Position numbers and translations under genes: made by a program | Origin: an uncultured Gilliamella sp. | GTDB lineage: Bacteria; Pseudomonadota; Gammaproteobacteria; Enterobacterales; Orbaceae | Length of the DNA stretch: 33,314 nt | Reading direction: 5' to 3' | NCBI GenBank assembly: GCA_945276085.1 | Contig: CALYPO010000013.1 | Coordinates: forward strand, 1 to 33,314 | The notes under the pieces: model-generated | What the model was told of the DNA's origin: nothing | Databases searched by the model: none | What the model saw: only the letters and a program-made list of their open reading frames with translations | Shown here: positions 17,299 to 26,639 of the stretch, piece after piece | Layout of the letters: the number at the start of each line of letters is the position of its first letter | Numbering within the stretch: position 1 is the stretch's first letter

Positions 17299-17353
17299 AA
17301 ACCTAATTTAAATAAATGGTAGCTTAACAGCTAGTGTCTAAAAAAACCTATTG

Positions 17354-17656
17354 TTACATCTGAATTAAACTCATCAATGAGCCAATTTTAGCAAACCTTT
17401 CTTCAACTTTCTTCGCTGCGCCATCTAATGAATATCCATCATCAATCAATTCTTGAATAAGAATTATCTTTTTAATATTGGCTAAATCAAATTGGCGAGA
17501 TTTAGATTGTGGGTCAACTGTTTTGATGATGCCTTTTTCTTCCCAATAACGTAATTTTCTCACTGGAATTTTAGTCATTTCAGAAACTTCCCCAATACCA
17601 ACAATCACTGTTGATAAAAAGTCATCATACGTATTTTTTAGTGAATTATCACCCAT
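17354..17656 (-). CDS. MerR-family transcriptional regulator (short form)
   Basis: From the ATG at 17656 the protein has 100 residues. A MerR helix-turn-helix runs from IGEVSEMTKIPVRKLRYWEEKGII to a short linker helix (IKKIILIQELIDDGYSLDGAAKKV). It lacks the C-terminal Cys/effector domain of metal sensors. The frame could extend 16 codons to a TTG at 17704, but that extension has no ribosome site and is unlike MerR N termini. It is divergent from an MFS transporter, so it likely controls that pump. The ligand is unknown. Confidence 0.85.
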   Translation of the reverse strand: MGDNSLKNTYDDFLSTVIVGIGEVSEMTKIPVRKLRYWEEKGIIKTVDPQSKSRQFDLANIKKIILIQELIDDGYSLDGAAKKVEERFAKIGSLMSLIQM

Positions 17657-17705
17657 GTCGAAAACCTGTTTATAGTCAAAATAAGCACTTATTATAAGGC
17701 ACAAT

Positions 17706-17739
17706 ATCTTTAAACAACAAATAATGTTGTATTTAAGAT
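17706..17739. promoter_or_regulatory. Imperfect palindrome in the MerR/MFS intergenic region
   Basis: ACAACA-AATAA-TGTTGT is a perfect inner dyad, with outer arms ATCTT and AAGAT. It overlaps the TTGTAT that could be the -35 of the MFS gene (17727-17732), 18 bases before a TATAAT (17751-17756). It is a plausible MerR operator. Confidence 0.5.
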
Positions 17740-17755
17740 AAAAATGACTCTATAA

Positions 17756-17788
17756 TTCAATAATTGCACTTTAACTACAATTATTGAA
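17756..17788. promoter_or_regulatory. Perfect 11-bp inverted repeat just upstream of the MFS gene
   Basis: TTCAATAATTG and CAATTATTGAA are perfect inverted copies around an 11-base spacer. They start at the last base of the TATAAT and end 15 bases before the MFS start codon. It may be a second operator or an mRNA leader hairpin. Confidence 0.55.
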
Positions 17789-17803
17789 CATTTAGAGCTT
17801 AAC

Positions 17804-18967
17804 ATGAAATATAAATTAATTATAGGTACCTTTTACATTCCACTTATTGCACTGGCCGTTGTGAGTCAACTTTATATATTAATGCCTGTCTCAACCAATC
17901 TATTACTTTTTGTGACTCACGCAAGTGCCGATAATATTGGATTATTAACCACCTTTTTTGGCATTTTCTACGCTATCGGACTGATTGTCTGGGGAAGTTT
18001 ATCAGACAAAATCGGCAAGGATCTCACTTTAATCATTGGTCTGCTATTACTTGCCTGCGTTAGTTTTATCTTACCACTGCTAGCAAACTACTATTTACTA
18101 CTGCTTGCTCGTTCAGCTCAGGGATTTTGCGCCGCCTCGTTTCCGCCTGTTGCTTTAGCGTGGATTTCGATTAACCTACCTGACAGCTCAAAATCTAAAG
18201 CGATATCAATAATTAGTTGTGCATTTTTACTTGCAGCAACAATTGGGCAATGGTTAGGGTCGTTATTGATTTCAAACTCACTGCTTTATGCAATGTGGTT
18301 TTTAGGCGGTATTTATGCGAGTGGTGCCACTATTTTTTACGTCTATCACTTAAAAAGCGAAAAAAATAATCTGGCCGTACCAAGTACAACGCTTATTACA
18401 ATATTGTCTAAGTTACCAACTATACTGATCAATAAAAAATTGTTTCCAGTATATCTCTGCTCATTATTCGTTTTACTCGGTTTTGTTGCACTTTATTCCG
18501 TATTATATCGTAGCTCGCTTATCAGCCATATTCCAACTTTAAGAAGCATTGGCATTGTTGCTATGTTATTTAGTTTAACCGCAAGTTATCTATTTAAAGT
18601 GATCAAACCCGCATATGTGCTAGCAATAGCGCTTTGCGTAATGGCATTAACATTATTGATACAGGCATTTTTTATAAATGATCAAATTAACACATTAATT
18701 ATCCTCTATCTCTCTCATTTCATATTCATCATTGGTCTTGCCTATGCTATTCCTTCTATGATTGTATATGTAGCAACACAATCAGAGATCAAAGATAGAG
18801 GTATTGCAACATCACTATATACTTGTATTTTGTTTATTGGTGTAAGTCTTGGAGCATTTTTACCGTCTTTAATTAACCCTTTTGTACTAATAACCGCGCT
18901 TTCTCTTTTACTTTTACTCTGCGCAATCCAACTCATCATCAATTTAACCCTCATCATAAGGAATTGA
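17804..18967 (+). CDS. MFS transporter
   Basis: The 387-residue protein has about 12 hydrophobic helices and motif A GSLSDKIGKD between helices 2 and 3, followed by the helix 4 Arg segment LLLARSAQGF. This places it in the drug:H+ antiporter-like major facilitator group, close to AraJ/Bcr-type pumps; the substrate is not evident. It is divergent from the MerR gene and its TGA is three bases before the next gene's ATG, so the two are coupled. Confidence 0.88.
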   Translation: MKYKLIIGTFYIPLIALAVVSQLYILMPVSTNLLLFVTHASADNIGLLTTFFGIFYAIGLIVWGSLSDKIGKDLTLIIGLLLLACVSFILPLLANYYLLLLARSAQGFCAASFPPVALAWISINLPDSSKSKAISIISCAFLLAATIGQWLGSLLISNSLLYAMWFLGGIYASGATIFYVYHLKSEKNNLAVPSTTLITILSKLPTILINKKLFPVYLCSLFVLLGFVALYSVLYRSSLISHIPTLRSIGIVAMLFSLTASYLFKVIKPAYVLAIALCVMALTLLIQAFFINDQINTLIILYLSHFIFIIGLAYAIPSMIVYVATQSEIKDRGIATSLYTCILFIGVSLGAFLPSLINPFVLITALSLLLLLCAIQLIINLTLIIRN

Positions 18968-18970
18968 TTT

Positions 18971-19639
18971 ATGATAGAACGATTAATCAAACTGACACTA
19001 ATATTAAGTTTTTGTTATTCAACATGCTATGCTCAACAATTGCACCAAACAAAGGAAAATACGATGGCCTTAATAGAGTTAACAAACATCAGTACCCAAG
19101 CTGCACCCAATTTACAACAACTATTAGATAATAATGAACTTAATTTTAAGTTAGTTTTAACTATTGAAGTAATGCACAATCAACAACCAGTGACACTATA
19201 TCGTTTTGAACCGCAAGAAACCATGCAACTTCATAACCAGCATATCTCATTTTTATTGGATAATAATACCGGGAAATTAGAAGGATTTGTTAGATTATTG
19301 CCGAAATATCAATCATCTAAAGCGCAAGTTGATAAAGATAAAGCCTTATCCATTACACTTAAATTTCTAGAAACTTATGCACCCGATTTATTAAACAACT
19401 TTAACAATAATTGGATAGATACGCATGATGAACAAATCATTGTTGACGGAAAAAAAGTGACGTTGACAGGTATGAAGGTAAAATGCCGTGATTTAAATAC
19501 AGGTCTTTACTTTTGGACAATTATTGCACCAGACGAAACAGTAATGGTTTTTGAAAGGGATGTTGAATGGGACTTTATTCGTGCAGGTCGCCAAACACAA
19601 AAATGGTTGCACGATAGTTGGTTAAGTAAAAATTTATAA
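18971..19639 (+). CDS. Protein of unknown function, probably exported, coupled to the MFS gene
   Basis: I do not recognise this 222-residue protein. The first 22 residues look like a signal peptide (basic start, hydrophobic LTLILSF, then STCYA before QQ). A second start at 19064 (MALIEL) has a stronger AAAGGA ribosome site and would give a 191-residue cytoplasmic form. The body is rich in beta strands, with one helix DKDKALSITLKFLETYAPDL, faintly like a PepSY-type layout, and ends with WTIIAPDETVMVFERDVEW. The upstream AAGGA lies inside the end of the MFS gene. Function is likely tied to the transporter or its substrate. Confidence 0.75.
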   Translation: MIERLIKLTLILSFCYSTCYAQQLHQTKENTMALIELTNISTQAAPNLQQLLDNNELNFKLVLTIEVMHNQQPVTLYRFEPQETMQLHNQHISFLLDNNTGKLEGFVRLLPKYQSSKAQVDKDKALSITLKFLETYAPDLLNNFNNNWIDTHDEQIIVDGKKVTLTGMKVKCRDLNTGLYFWTIIAPDETVMVFERDVEWDFIRAGRQTQKWLHDSWLSKNL

Positions 19640-19686
19640 TTCAACTAACCATAGTAGTGAGGTGCAATTTCATTTAAATATCTACT

Positions 19687-19730
19687 TAAAAACATCTTAA
19701 CAAGCTTTAATGTTTAACTTGTTAAGATGT
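19687..19730 (-). terminator. Terminator of metG
   Basis: ACATCTTAACAAG and CTTGTTAAGATGT form a perfect 13-bp stem around a 13-base loop. On the minus strand it is followed by five T, so it stops transcription leaving metG. On the plus strand no T run follows, though it may still shield the end of the converging exported-protein gene. Confidence 0.8.
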
Positions 19731-19745
19731 GAATAATATAAACAG

Positions 19746-21773
19746 TTACGAAATTCGCATACCCGGTTTTGCTCCGCTATCTGGCGATAATAAGTAAACA
19801 CCTTCGCTATCGTCTTTACCACTTGCACATAGTACCATCCCTTCTGAAATACCAAAGCGCATCTTACGTGGAGCCAAGTTGGCGATCATAATGGTTAATC
19901 TACCAACTAAAACCGCTGGATCTGGATAGAACTGTTTAATGCCCGAAAATACGTTGCGAGTTTCGTCACCAATATCAAGTGTTAACTGCAATAACTTATC
20001 AGAGCCGTCAACAACAGTTGCATTTTTAATTAAGGCAACGCGCATATCCACTTTGGCAAAATCATCAAAATTGATCGTGTCAGCAATAGGTTCGGCGACG
20101 TTTTCTTTAGCTGGTGTCGCTAATGCAGCTTGTTGTTTTGTTTCGTCAATCATAGCAGTAATTTTATCCATATCGATACGGTTAAATAGGGCTTTAAATC
20201 GGTTAATAGTGTGTCCAATTAAAGGTTGATTAATCGAATCCCACGCTAATTGGCTATCTAAAAATTCTTCGGTGCGCTGTGCTAATGACGGCACGATTGG
20301 TTTTAAATAAGTCATCAAAATACGGAATAGATGAATACCCATTGAGCAAATATCTTGTAGAGTTTGCTCCTGCCCCTCTTGTTTAGCCACTACCCATGGC
20401 GCTTTTTCATCAATATAGCGATTAGCTTCATCAGCCAGTGCCATGATTTCACGTATTGCTTTCCCTGATTCACGTTGTTCAAAGTAGTCAGCAATCACGA
20501 TTGATTTTTCGACAAATAACGCATAAAGCTCGGGTTCAGCAAGATTATCAGATAATTTACCGTCAAACCGTTTACTAATAAAGCCTGCCGAACGCGAGGC
20601 AATATTCACCACTTTGTTAACTAAATCACTATTTACACGTTGAACAAAATCTTCTAAGTTTAAATCGATATCATCAATATGTGGTGATAATTTCGCGGCA
20701 TAATAGTAACGCAAACAGTCAGGATCTAAATGTTTTAAATAGGTACTTGCTTGGATAAAGGTACCGCGTGATTTTGACATTTTAGCGCCATCGACTGTCA
20801 CATAACCATGCACAAAAATATTGGAAGGTTTACGATGTTCGCTACCGTCTAACATTGCCGGCCAAAACAGGCTATGGAAGTAAACAATATCTTTACCGAT
20901 AAAATGGTAAAGTTCAGTCGTGGAGTCTTTGTTCCAAAACTCATCAAAAATCGGTTTATTATGTTTATTGCAGTAATTGAGGAAAGAGCCCATATAACCG
21001 ATTGGCGCATCTAACCAAACATAAAAATATTTACCTGGTGCGTCTGGAATTTCAAAGCCAAAATAAGGCGCATCACGGCTAATGTCCCATGGTTGTAATC
21101 CTGCTTCAAACCACTCCTGCATTTTATTAGCCACTTGATCTTGTAGTGTGCCTGAACGAATCCACGCTTGTAACATATCGGAAAACGCAGGCAAGTCAAA
21201 AAAGAAGTGCTCAGAATCTTTCATGATCGGCGTCGCACCAGATACCACCGATTGCGGATTGATTAAATCAATCGGATTATAGGTTGCACCACAAACTTCA
21301 CAATTATCGCCATATTGGTCTGGTGATTTACAACGAGGGCAAGTCCCTTTCACAAAACGATCAGGTAAAAACATCTGTTTTTCGGGATCGAATAATTGTG
21401 AAATAACTTTAGTTTTAATATAGCCATTAGCTTTTAGCTTTTTATAAATTTGCTCTGATATTTCACGATTTTCAGGACTATGCGTTGAGTGGTAATTATC
21501 GTAACTAATATTAAAACCAGCAAAATCTCGTTGGTGCTCGATGTTAACGTCTGCAATCATTTGCTCTGGTGTCATACCTAATTGCTGAGCTTTAAGCATG
21601 ATTGGCGTACCATGCGCATCGTCAGCACAAATAAAATAGATCTCATTACCACGCATACGTTGATAACGTACCCAAACATCAGCTTGAATATGCTCAAGCA
21701 TATGCCCTAAGTGAATTGAACCATTTGCGTAAGGAAGCGCACAAGTCACCAATATTTTGCGTTTTGTTGTCAT
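19746..21773 (-). CDS. metG: MetG, methionyl-tRNA synthetase
   Basis: MetG charges tRNA-Met in the cytoplasm. It has 675 residues (E. coli 677). The class I signature HLGH is at 21-24, a zinc knuckle has Cys145, Cys148, Cys158 and Cys161, and KMSKS is at 331-335. A C-terminal tRNA-binding (EMAP/Arc1p-like) domain begins near residue 570 ([14 protein letters not shown]). AAGG precedes the ATG. It is divergent from mrp, as in E. coli, and ends at a strong hairpin. Confidence 0.98.
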   Translation of the reverse strand: MTTKRKILVTCALPYANGSIHLGHMLEHIQADVWVRYQRMRGNEIYFICADDAHGTPIMLKAQQLGMTPEQMIADVNIEHQRDFAGFNISYDNYHSTHSPENREISEQIYKKLKANGYIKTKVISQLFDPEKQMFLPDRFVKGTCPRCKSPDQYGDNCEVCGATYNPIDLINPQSVVSGATPIMKDSEHFFFDLPAFSDMLQAWIRSGTLQDQVANKMQEWFEAGLQPWDISRDAPYFGFEIPDAPGKYFYVWLDAPIGYMGSFLNYCNKHNKPIFDEFWNKDSTTELYHFIGKDIVYFHSLFWPAMLDGSEHRKPSNIFVHGYVTVDGAKMSKSRGTFIQASTYLKHLDPDCLRYYYAAKLSPHIDDIDLNLEDFVQRVNSDLVNKVVNIASRSAGFISKRFDGKLSDNLAEPELYALFVEKSIVIADYFEQRESGKAIREIMALADEANRYIDEKAPWVVAKQEGQEQTLQDICSMGIHLFRILMTYLKPIVPSLAQRTEEFLDSQLAWDSINQPLIGHTINRFKALFNRIDMDKITAMIDETKQQAALATPAKENVAEPIADTINFDDFAKVDMRVALIKNATVVDGSDKLLQLTLDIGDETRNVFSGIKQFYPDPAVLVGRLTIMIANLAPRKMRFGISEGMVLCASGKDDSEGVYLLSPDSGAKPGMRIS

Positions 21774-22030
21774 GTCGATTAATTACCTTTTATTACATAA
21801 TGGCGGAAATAGTACATCAATCGTGGGATTATCGCTAGATTTATGCCATAATTTAATAACATTTCTCTCAAATTCAACATGAATTCAAAGTGTAATAGGC
21901 ATAATTAATCATATAAAATGGCAATACTTAATTTATCGATTAGATAACTGTTTGTCATCGTACTTGAAATACTAATAATTTAAAACAATATAAGTAGAAA
22001 TCTGGTACACAAAATTTAAGGTCAAAAAAC

Positions 22031-23098
22031 ATGGAAGCAAAACAGATTCTTGAAACATTTACCCATCCTACTTTACAAAAAAATTTAGTTGCACTTGGTG
22101 CGGTTAAGCGGTGTGAATATGTTGATGAGTCACTTTCAATTCATTTAACCATGCCATTTGCTTGGGGACTTGCTTTTGAAGAGTTAAAAGCTAAGTTAAC
22201 GCCTGAGTTACTTAAGTTAGATAATGTTAACCATGTGAATTGGCAGCTTGACTATAACATAGCCACTTTAAAACGTGCCAATAGCCAACATGCAGTTAAA
22301 AATATTAAAAACATTATTGCTGTTAGCTCAGGAAAAGGCGGAGTTGGTAAATCGTCAACAGCAATTAATCTTGCCCTTGCGTTACAAGCACAAGGCGCTA
22401 AAGTTGGCATTTTAGATGCTGATATCTATGGTCCTTCTATTCCAACAATGTTAGGCACAGAAAAACAACAACCATTAACCCCTGATAATAAACATATGAG
22501 CCCTATTATGGCATATGGATTAGCGAGTAACTCTATTGGTTATTTAGTTGATGCTGATGGTGCTATGGTATGGCGAGGACCAATGGCAAGTAAAGCATTG
22601 CTACAAATTTTACAAGATACACTTTGGCCCGAACTCGATTATTTAGTTATCGATATGCCGCCAGGCACTGGCGATATACAATTAACTCTTGCACAAAGTA
22701 TTCCTGTGACAGCCGCAGTTATTGTTACAACGCCACAAGATATTGCTTTAATTGACGCTAAAAAAGGCATTACCATGTTCAATAAAGTCAACATTCCAAC
22801 GCTGGGAATTGTTGAAAATATGAGTTATCACATCTGTGAAAATTGTGGTCATCATGAAGCTATTTTTGGAGAAGGTGGCGCTAAACATTTAGCCGAGCAA
22901 TATCACACTAAATTATTGGGCCAAATACCCCTACATAAAATGTTAAGACAAGATCTCGATTCTGGCAAACCAACTGTAATTAGTCACCCTGAAAGTGACT
23001 TTACACAACTTTATTGTCAAATAGCCAGCTTAATTGCCAGTGAACTTTATTGGCAAGGTGAAACTATTTTGCCAGATATATCATTTAAAGCAGTATAA
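22031..23098 (+). CDS. mrp: Mrp/ApbC, iron-sulfur cluster carrier ATPase
   Basis: This is an ApbC/Nbp35-type P-loop ATPase that carries and delivers Fe-S clusters. The 355-residue protein (E. coli 369) has an N-terminal MIP18-like (DUF59) domain to about residue 75, the deviant Walker A GKGGVGKSS at 101-109, Walker B-like YLVIDMPPGTGD, and the cluster-binding CxxC Cys269/Cys272. AAGG precedes the ATG. The 257-base gap to metG should carry both promoters; I see no clear operator in it. Confidence 0.96.
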   Translation: MEAKQILETFTHPTLQKNLVALGAVKRCEYVDESLSIHLTMPFAWGLAFEELKAKLTPELLKLDNVNHVNWQLDYNIATLKRANSQHAVKNIKNIIAVSSGKGGVGKSSTAINLALALQAQGAKVGILDADIYGPSIPTMLGTEKQQPLTPDNKHMSPIMAYGLASNSIGYLVDADGAMVWRGPMASKALLQILQDTLWPELDYLVIDMPPGTGDIQLTLAQSIPVTAAVIVTTPQDIALIDAKKGITMFNKVNIPTLGIVENMSYHICENCGHHEAIFGEGGAKHLAEQYHTKLLGQIPLHKMLRQDLDSGKPTVISHPESDFTQLYCQIASLIASELYWQGETILPDISFKAV

Positions 23099-23107
23099 GG
23101 GTTAATT

Positions 23108-23136
23108 AATTGGCTTTTTATAATTAAAAGCCAATT
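23108..23136. terminator. Terminator between mrp and the acid phosphatase gene
   Basis: AATTGGCTTTT and AAAAGCCAATT form a perfect 11-bp stem with a 7-base loop. It lies 10 bases after the mrp stop and serves converging genes, so it may work on both strands. Confidence 0.7.
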
Positions 23137-23186
23137 TCATTGCGAATTATTCATCACAACTTAATAACGCTAAGTTAAATTTTAGA

Positions 23187-23933
23187 TCAATGTTTTTTTA
23201 AATGACTAAATTCTGTTTTAGCTTTAGCTAATTGCTGATTAAATGCAGGATTAGTATGTAATTGCGCGACAACTGCTGCTGCCATCACTTTAGCGGCATC
23301 CACATCACTCTGCCAGTGATAGCCACAAATTACCCGACTTTCACCAATCTCATAACCACGTTTTAAAATTTCATTTTGACGCTCAGGATTTATCTCAGCC
23401 AACACTAGCGAAATAGCAAACCCCATTGTGGTGTGACCTGACGGATATGAACCATTAGTGGATAAAGTTTTTTCGTCTTCAGGGCGACAAGTTGGTTCGT
23501 TAAAAAAAGAGAAAGGCCTGACTCGGTTATAATGGTTTTTCGCTGAACGTGTGGCGAGATCCCCCGCATCTTCTTTCATTGTGGTAATTAGTTTATAAAT
23601 CTCAGGAGTTGTTGTGATTGATATTTCGTGACCAAAAGATGGCGAAAACTGCTTAGTAACATTATCTTTACTGGAATCGGCATCTAAATAGGCTTGATGA
23701 CCGCGCTCGGTATTACGCATAGATTTTCCCCAATCATATTGAGCTTTATCTCTCAAAAAATCAATACTATTATAAGATGGTGGAGGCGGTAGCAATAATA
23801 GACTATCAGGTGCTTGATCTTCTTTAAGATAAAAATCTTGCGGATCGGTAGTGACATCTTTAACGCCTACCGCAAAAGTATTTGCACAAAATAAACAACC
23901 AATGATAATACTTTTGACAAAAAGTTGTTTCAT
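23187..23933 (-). CDS. Class A non-specific acid phosphatase (PhoC/PhoN type)
   Basis: This is a periplasmic PAP2-family phosphomonoesterase with broad substrates. From the second ATG the protein has 248 residues; the first ATG (23939) is too close to AGGAG, whereas 23933 is six bases after it. A signal peptide is visible (MKQLFVKSIIIGCLFCANTFA). The full catalytic signature is present: K132-x6-R139-P140, GSYPSGHT with His167, and S199-R200-x5-H206-x3-D210. A full-consensus CRP core lies about 200 bases upstream. Confidence 0.93.
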   Translation of the reverse strand: MKQLFVKSIIIGCLFCANTFAVGVKDVTTDPQDFYLKEDQAPDSLLLLPPPPSYNSIDFLRDKAQYDWGKSMRNTERGHQAYLDADSSKDNVTKQFSPSFGHEISITTTPEIYKLITTMKEDAGDLATRSAKNHYNRVRPFSFFNEPTCRPEDEKTLSTNGSYPSGHTTMGFAISLVLAEINPERQNEILKRGYEIGESRVICGYHWQSDVDAAKVMAAAVVAQLHTNPAFNQQLAKAKTEFSHLKKH

Positions 23934-24094
23934 ATACATCTCCTTACTAAACTTGGCATTACACTATCAATATAGTCTATGAAACAAATTGCCTTGTTAG
24001 TTTCTTCAAGTAATAAAAAATTTCGATAATACGTTGTTAAAACGCTATTTAATCAGATTGACCACTTCGCAGTCAGCCAATCTTAAATTGAATT

Positions 24095-24141
24095 ATTTTA
24101 GGAATAAACAGTCGGATTTTTATTATGTGATAAGTGTCACA
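24095..24141 (-). promoter_or_regulatory. CRP site (24126-24141) with possible -10 for the acid phosphatase gene
   Basis: TGTGA-TAAGTG-TCACA is a full match to the CRP core consensus. On the minus strand a TAAAAT (24100-24095) lies downstream. A start near 24088 would put CRP at about -45, close to the class II position. The site is in the 233-base gap after the DUF486 gene and upstream of the phosphatase. Confidence 0.65.
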
Positions 24142-24166
24142 TATTGATTCAGGTTGTGAAAGTTTA

Positions 24167-24520
24167 TTAAGCCAAGATCTTATCTCGAAACATAAAAAAT
24201 ACAGCGCCAAGCAAACATAAACCGGCCCAAATATAATCCGTTTTGAATGGTTCTTTTAAAATGTAAATTGAAAATGGAATAAACACAGACAAACTAATCA
24301 CTTCTTGAATAATTTTTAACTGACCCGCTGTCGCGACTTGAAAACCAATTCGATTAGCAGGGACTTGTAATAAATATTCAAATAATGCAATACCCCAACT
24401 TATAAAAACAGCAACTATCCAAGCTTGATTATGTAAAAAACGTAAATGTCCATACCAAGCAAAAGTCATAAAAATATTACTAAAAGTAAGTAAACACACA
24501 GTGATAAGAAGTTGGCTCAT
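24167..24520 (-). CDS. DUF486 / DMT-superfamily small membrane protein
   Basis: The 117-residue protein has four hydrophobic helices (about residues 2-22, 33-52, 68-88 and 97-113) and matches the DUF486 family, an EamA-like half-size relative of drug/metabolite transporters. FNIFMTFAWYGHL-like and IFISWGIALFEYLLQVPANR-like blocks (here SNIFMTFAWYGHL and FISWGIALFEYLLQVPANR) are family hallmarks. The frame opens three codons earlier at a TTG, but ATG at 24520 is the natural start; no clear ribosome site is seen. Such proteins may work as dimers. No substrate is known. Confidence 0.88.
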   Translation of the reverse strand: MSQLLITVCLLTFSNIFMTFAWYGHLRFLHNQAWIVAVFISWGIALFEYLLQVPANRIGFQVATAGQLKIIQEVISLSVFIPFSIYILKEPFKTDYIWAGLCLLGAVFFMFRDKILA

Positions 24521-24784
24521 AATAATCAATAAAGTAGTAGAAAGGGAAATAACATTATATACCTACACCTAATAAAGCTGCAAAATGGATAAATAACCAT
24601 TTCGTTTACATCGCAATGTTTTTAGCAATTTTATTAATTGGGTAAATCATCATTATTCACCTTGTCATACTATTGATGATTTTTTAATCTAGCTTTATAG
24701 TAAAGGGAGTTTTTCTATCCTCACCTTTCCATCTTATTTCTACCACTATTAAGTTAATGTGACACTAAAAATTAGGAGACAGCT

Positions 24785-25300
24785 ATGCAAAAACGAGTTA
24801 ATGAAGTCACGATGAAAGGAACGCCTGTTACTTTGCTAGGACCAAAAATAACAATTGGTGATACTGCACCAGATTTTACTGTTGAAAATAGTAAAATGGA
24901 GCCGATAAAATTATCCGATTTTAAAGGCAAGGTTAGAATAATTAATTCAGTGCCATCAATTGATACTTCTGTGTGCAGTGCGCAAGTTCACCGTTTTAAT
25001 GTTGAAGCTGCAAAATTAAAAGATGTCGTAATATTCTCTGTCAGTGTCGATCTGCCATTTGCATTAAATCGATACTGCGCGGCCGAAGGAATTGATGCAG
25101 TAAAAGTGACATCAGATCACAAAGATCTGGATTTTGGTTTAAAATATGGTGTTGTTATTGAAGAAAAACGATTACTTACAAGAGCTGTGTTTGTCGTTGA
25201 TAAACATGATAAAATCGCTTATGTTGAATATGTTAAAGAAACGTCGGACGAACCTAATTACGATAAAGTGTTAGCCGCAGTCACAGCGTTAACAAACTAA
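24785..25300 (+). CDS. tpx: Tpx, thiol peroxidase
   Basis: This atypical 2-Cys peroxiredoxin reduces hydrogen peroxide and alkyl hydroperoxides using thioredoxin. It has 171 residues (E. coli 168). The peroxidatic Cys64 is in PSIDTSVCSAQVHRF and the resolving Cys98 in RYCAAEGID, spaced as in the family. The strong AGGAGA precedes the ATG. It stands alone between the divergent DUF486 gene and sotB, with its own hairpin downstream. Confidence 0.97.
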   Translation: MQKRVNEVTMKGTPVTLLGPKITIGDTAPDFTVENSKMEPIKLSDFKGKVRIINSVPSIDTSVCSAQVHRFNVEAAKLKDVVIFSVSVDLPFALNRYCAAEGIDAVKVTSDHKDLDFGLKYGVVIEEKRLLTRAVFVVDKHDKIAYVEYVKETSDEPNYDKVLAAVTALTN

Positions 25301-25316
25301 TTTTACCCATTATGAA

Positions 25317-25351
25317 AGCTATGTCATCTAAAGATTATAGATGGCATAGCT
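25317..25351 (+). terminator. Hairpin after tpx
   Basis: AGCTATGTCATCTA and TAGATGGCATAGCT pair over 14 positions with one G-U pair and a 7-base loop. No T tract follows, so it may be a transcript 3'-end hairpin rather than a textbook terminator. Confidence 0.6.
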
Positions 25352-25443
25352 AAGCAAGATTTATGCTACCTATCCGTTTAATAACTAACAATATTCAGTT
25401 ATAATTATTGAAAATCAATTTATCCCTTCAATAAAGTTATATC

Positions 25444-26619
25444 ATGAATAATGCCAATAAACGGTCTCGAATTTGGTCGTCGATACTTTGTCTGGCTTTT
25501 GCTGGATTCATTTTCAACACCACTGAATTTGTGCCCGTTGGATTACTACCCAACATTGCTGAAAGTTTTTCGATGGATGTTGCTCATGCTGGGCTTTTAT
25601 TAACCATTTATGCTTGGGCGGTATCGTTATTGTCTTTGCCATTGACAGTATTGACTTCAAAAATGGAAAGACGAAAATTATTAGCAGGACTTTTTTGTTT
25701 GTTTATTTGTAGTCACATTTTAGCGGGTTTTGCTTGGAATTTTTATAGTTTAATGGTGGCGAGAATTGGTATTGCTTGTGCGCATGCCGTTTTTTGGGCT
25801 ATCACTACGCCATTAGCAGTTCGATTAGCGCCAAATGGCAAACGGGCACAAGCAATGAGTTTTATTGTTGTGGGTACATCAATGGCTACCGTATTAGGTA
25901 TTCCAATTGGTACAATGATAGGACAACTCGTGGGATGGCGAGCAACCTTTTTATGCATCAGTATCATTGCATTTTCAATTATGGTGTTATTACTCTACTT
26001 ATTGCCTCAAGTGCCGAGCTTAAATGTCATTTCACTAAAAGACATTCCAAAAGTGTTAAAACGCCCTGTTCTTTTGAATATCTATTTATTGACGGCGATA
26101 ATTATCACCGGTCATTTTACTGCTTACACGTATATCACACCATTTATGATGAAAGTGGGCGGTTTTAGTCAACATGTTATTGTCATTATATTATTAGCTG
26201 TTGGATTTTCAGGCATGATAGGTAGCATACTATTTGCTCGCTATGCTGACAAATACCCTATTGCAATTCTCGTCTTACCGATGATAGGGCTAATAATTTG
26301 TTTATTGTCTTTATATGTTTGTGCTTTAAGCCTTTATACTGCCATTATGCAAAGTATGTTATGGGGGCTTTCGATAACTATTATTGGTATGGTAATGCAA
26401 AGCAAAGTGATTGACGCTGCGCCTGATGCCGCAGATATTGCCACCTCGGTCTATTCAGGTATATACAATATCGGAATTGGTGGCGGCGCTTTTGTCGGTA
26501 GCCAAGTTTTAGTTGTACTCTCAACCCATTACATTGGCTTTGTTGGCTCAATTTTTGTTATTATTGCATTACTTTTATTCTTCTTATTATCCAAACGAAT
26601 TTGGTTATTAGCAAAATAA
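25444..26619 (+). CDS. sotB: SotB, sugar efflux MFS transporter
   Basis: The 391-residue, 12-helix major facilitator protein matches E. coli SotB/YdeA (396) along its length: FIFNTTEFVPVGLL near residue 22, LTIYAWAVSLLSLP, ERRKLL, RIGIACAHAVFWAIT, GKRAQAMS, and YSGIYNIGIGGGAFVG near the C terminus. SotB exports arabinose and other sugars or isopropyl-thiogalactoside. In a sugar-rich gut niche it would relieve sugar stress, which is speculative. The stop codon lies in a hairpin shared with the converging uup. Confidence 0.92.
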   Translation: MNNANKRSRIWSSILCLAFAGFIFNTTEFVPVGLLPNIAESFSMDVAHAGLLLTIYAWAVSLLSLPLTVLTSKMERRKLLAGLFCLFICSHILAGFAWNFYSLMVARIGIACAHAVFWAITTPLAVRLAPNGKRAQAMSFIVVGTSMATVLGIPIGTMIGQLVGWRATFLCISIIAFSIMVLLLYLLPQVPSLNVISLKDIPKVLKRPVLLNIYLLTAIIITGHFTAYTYITPFMMKVGGFSQHVIVIILLAVGFSGMIGSILFARYADKYPIAILVLPMIGLIICLLSLYVCALSLYTAIMQSMLWGLSITIIGMVMQSKVIDAAPDAADIATSVYSGIYNIGIGGGAFVGSQVLVVLSTHYIGFVGSIFVIIALLLFFLLSKRIWLLAK

Positions 26620-26639
26620 GCGCTAAACAAGCGCTTATT
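26615..26639. terminator. Hairpin spanning the stop codons of sotB and uup
   Basis: AATAAGCGCT and AGCGCTTATT form a perfect 10-bp stem with a 5-base loop. The TAA of sotB is in the left arm and the TAA of uup is in the right arm, with 15 bases between the two coding regions. Confidence 0.7.

Noticed and set aside
25776..26168. 130-codon plus-strand frame inside sotB
   Set aside because: It is an alternate frame of a gene that matches SotB from end to end.
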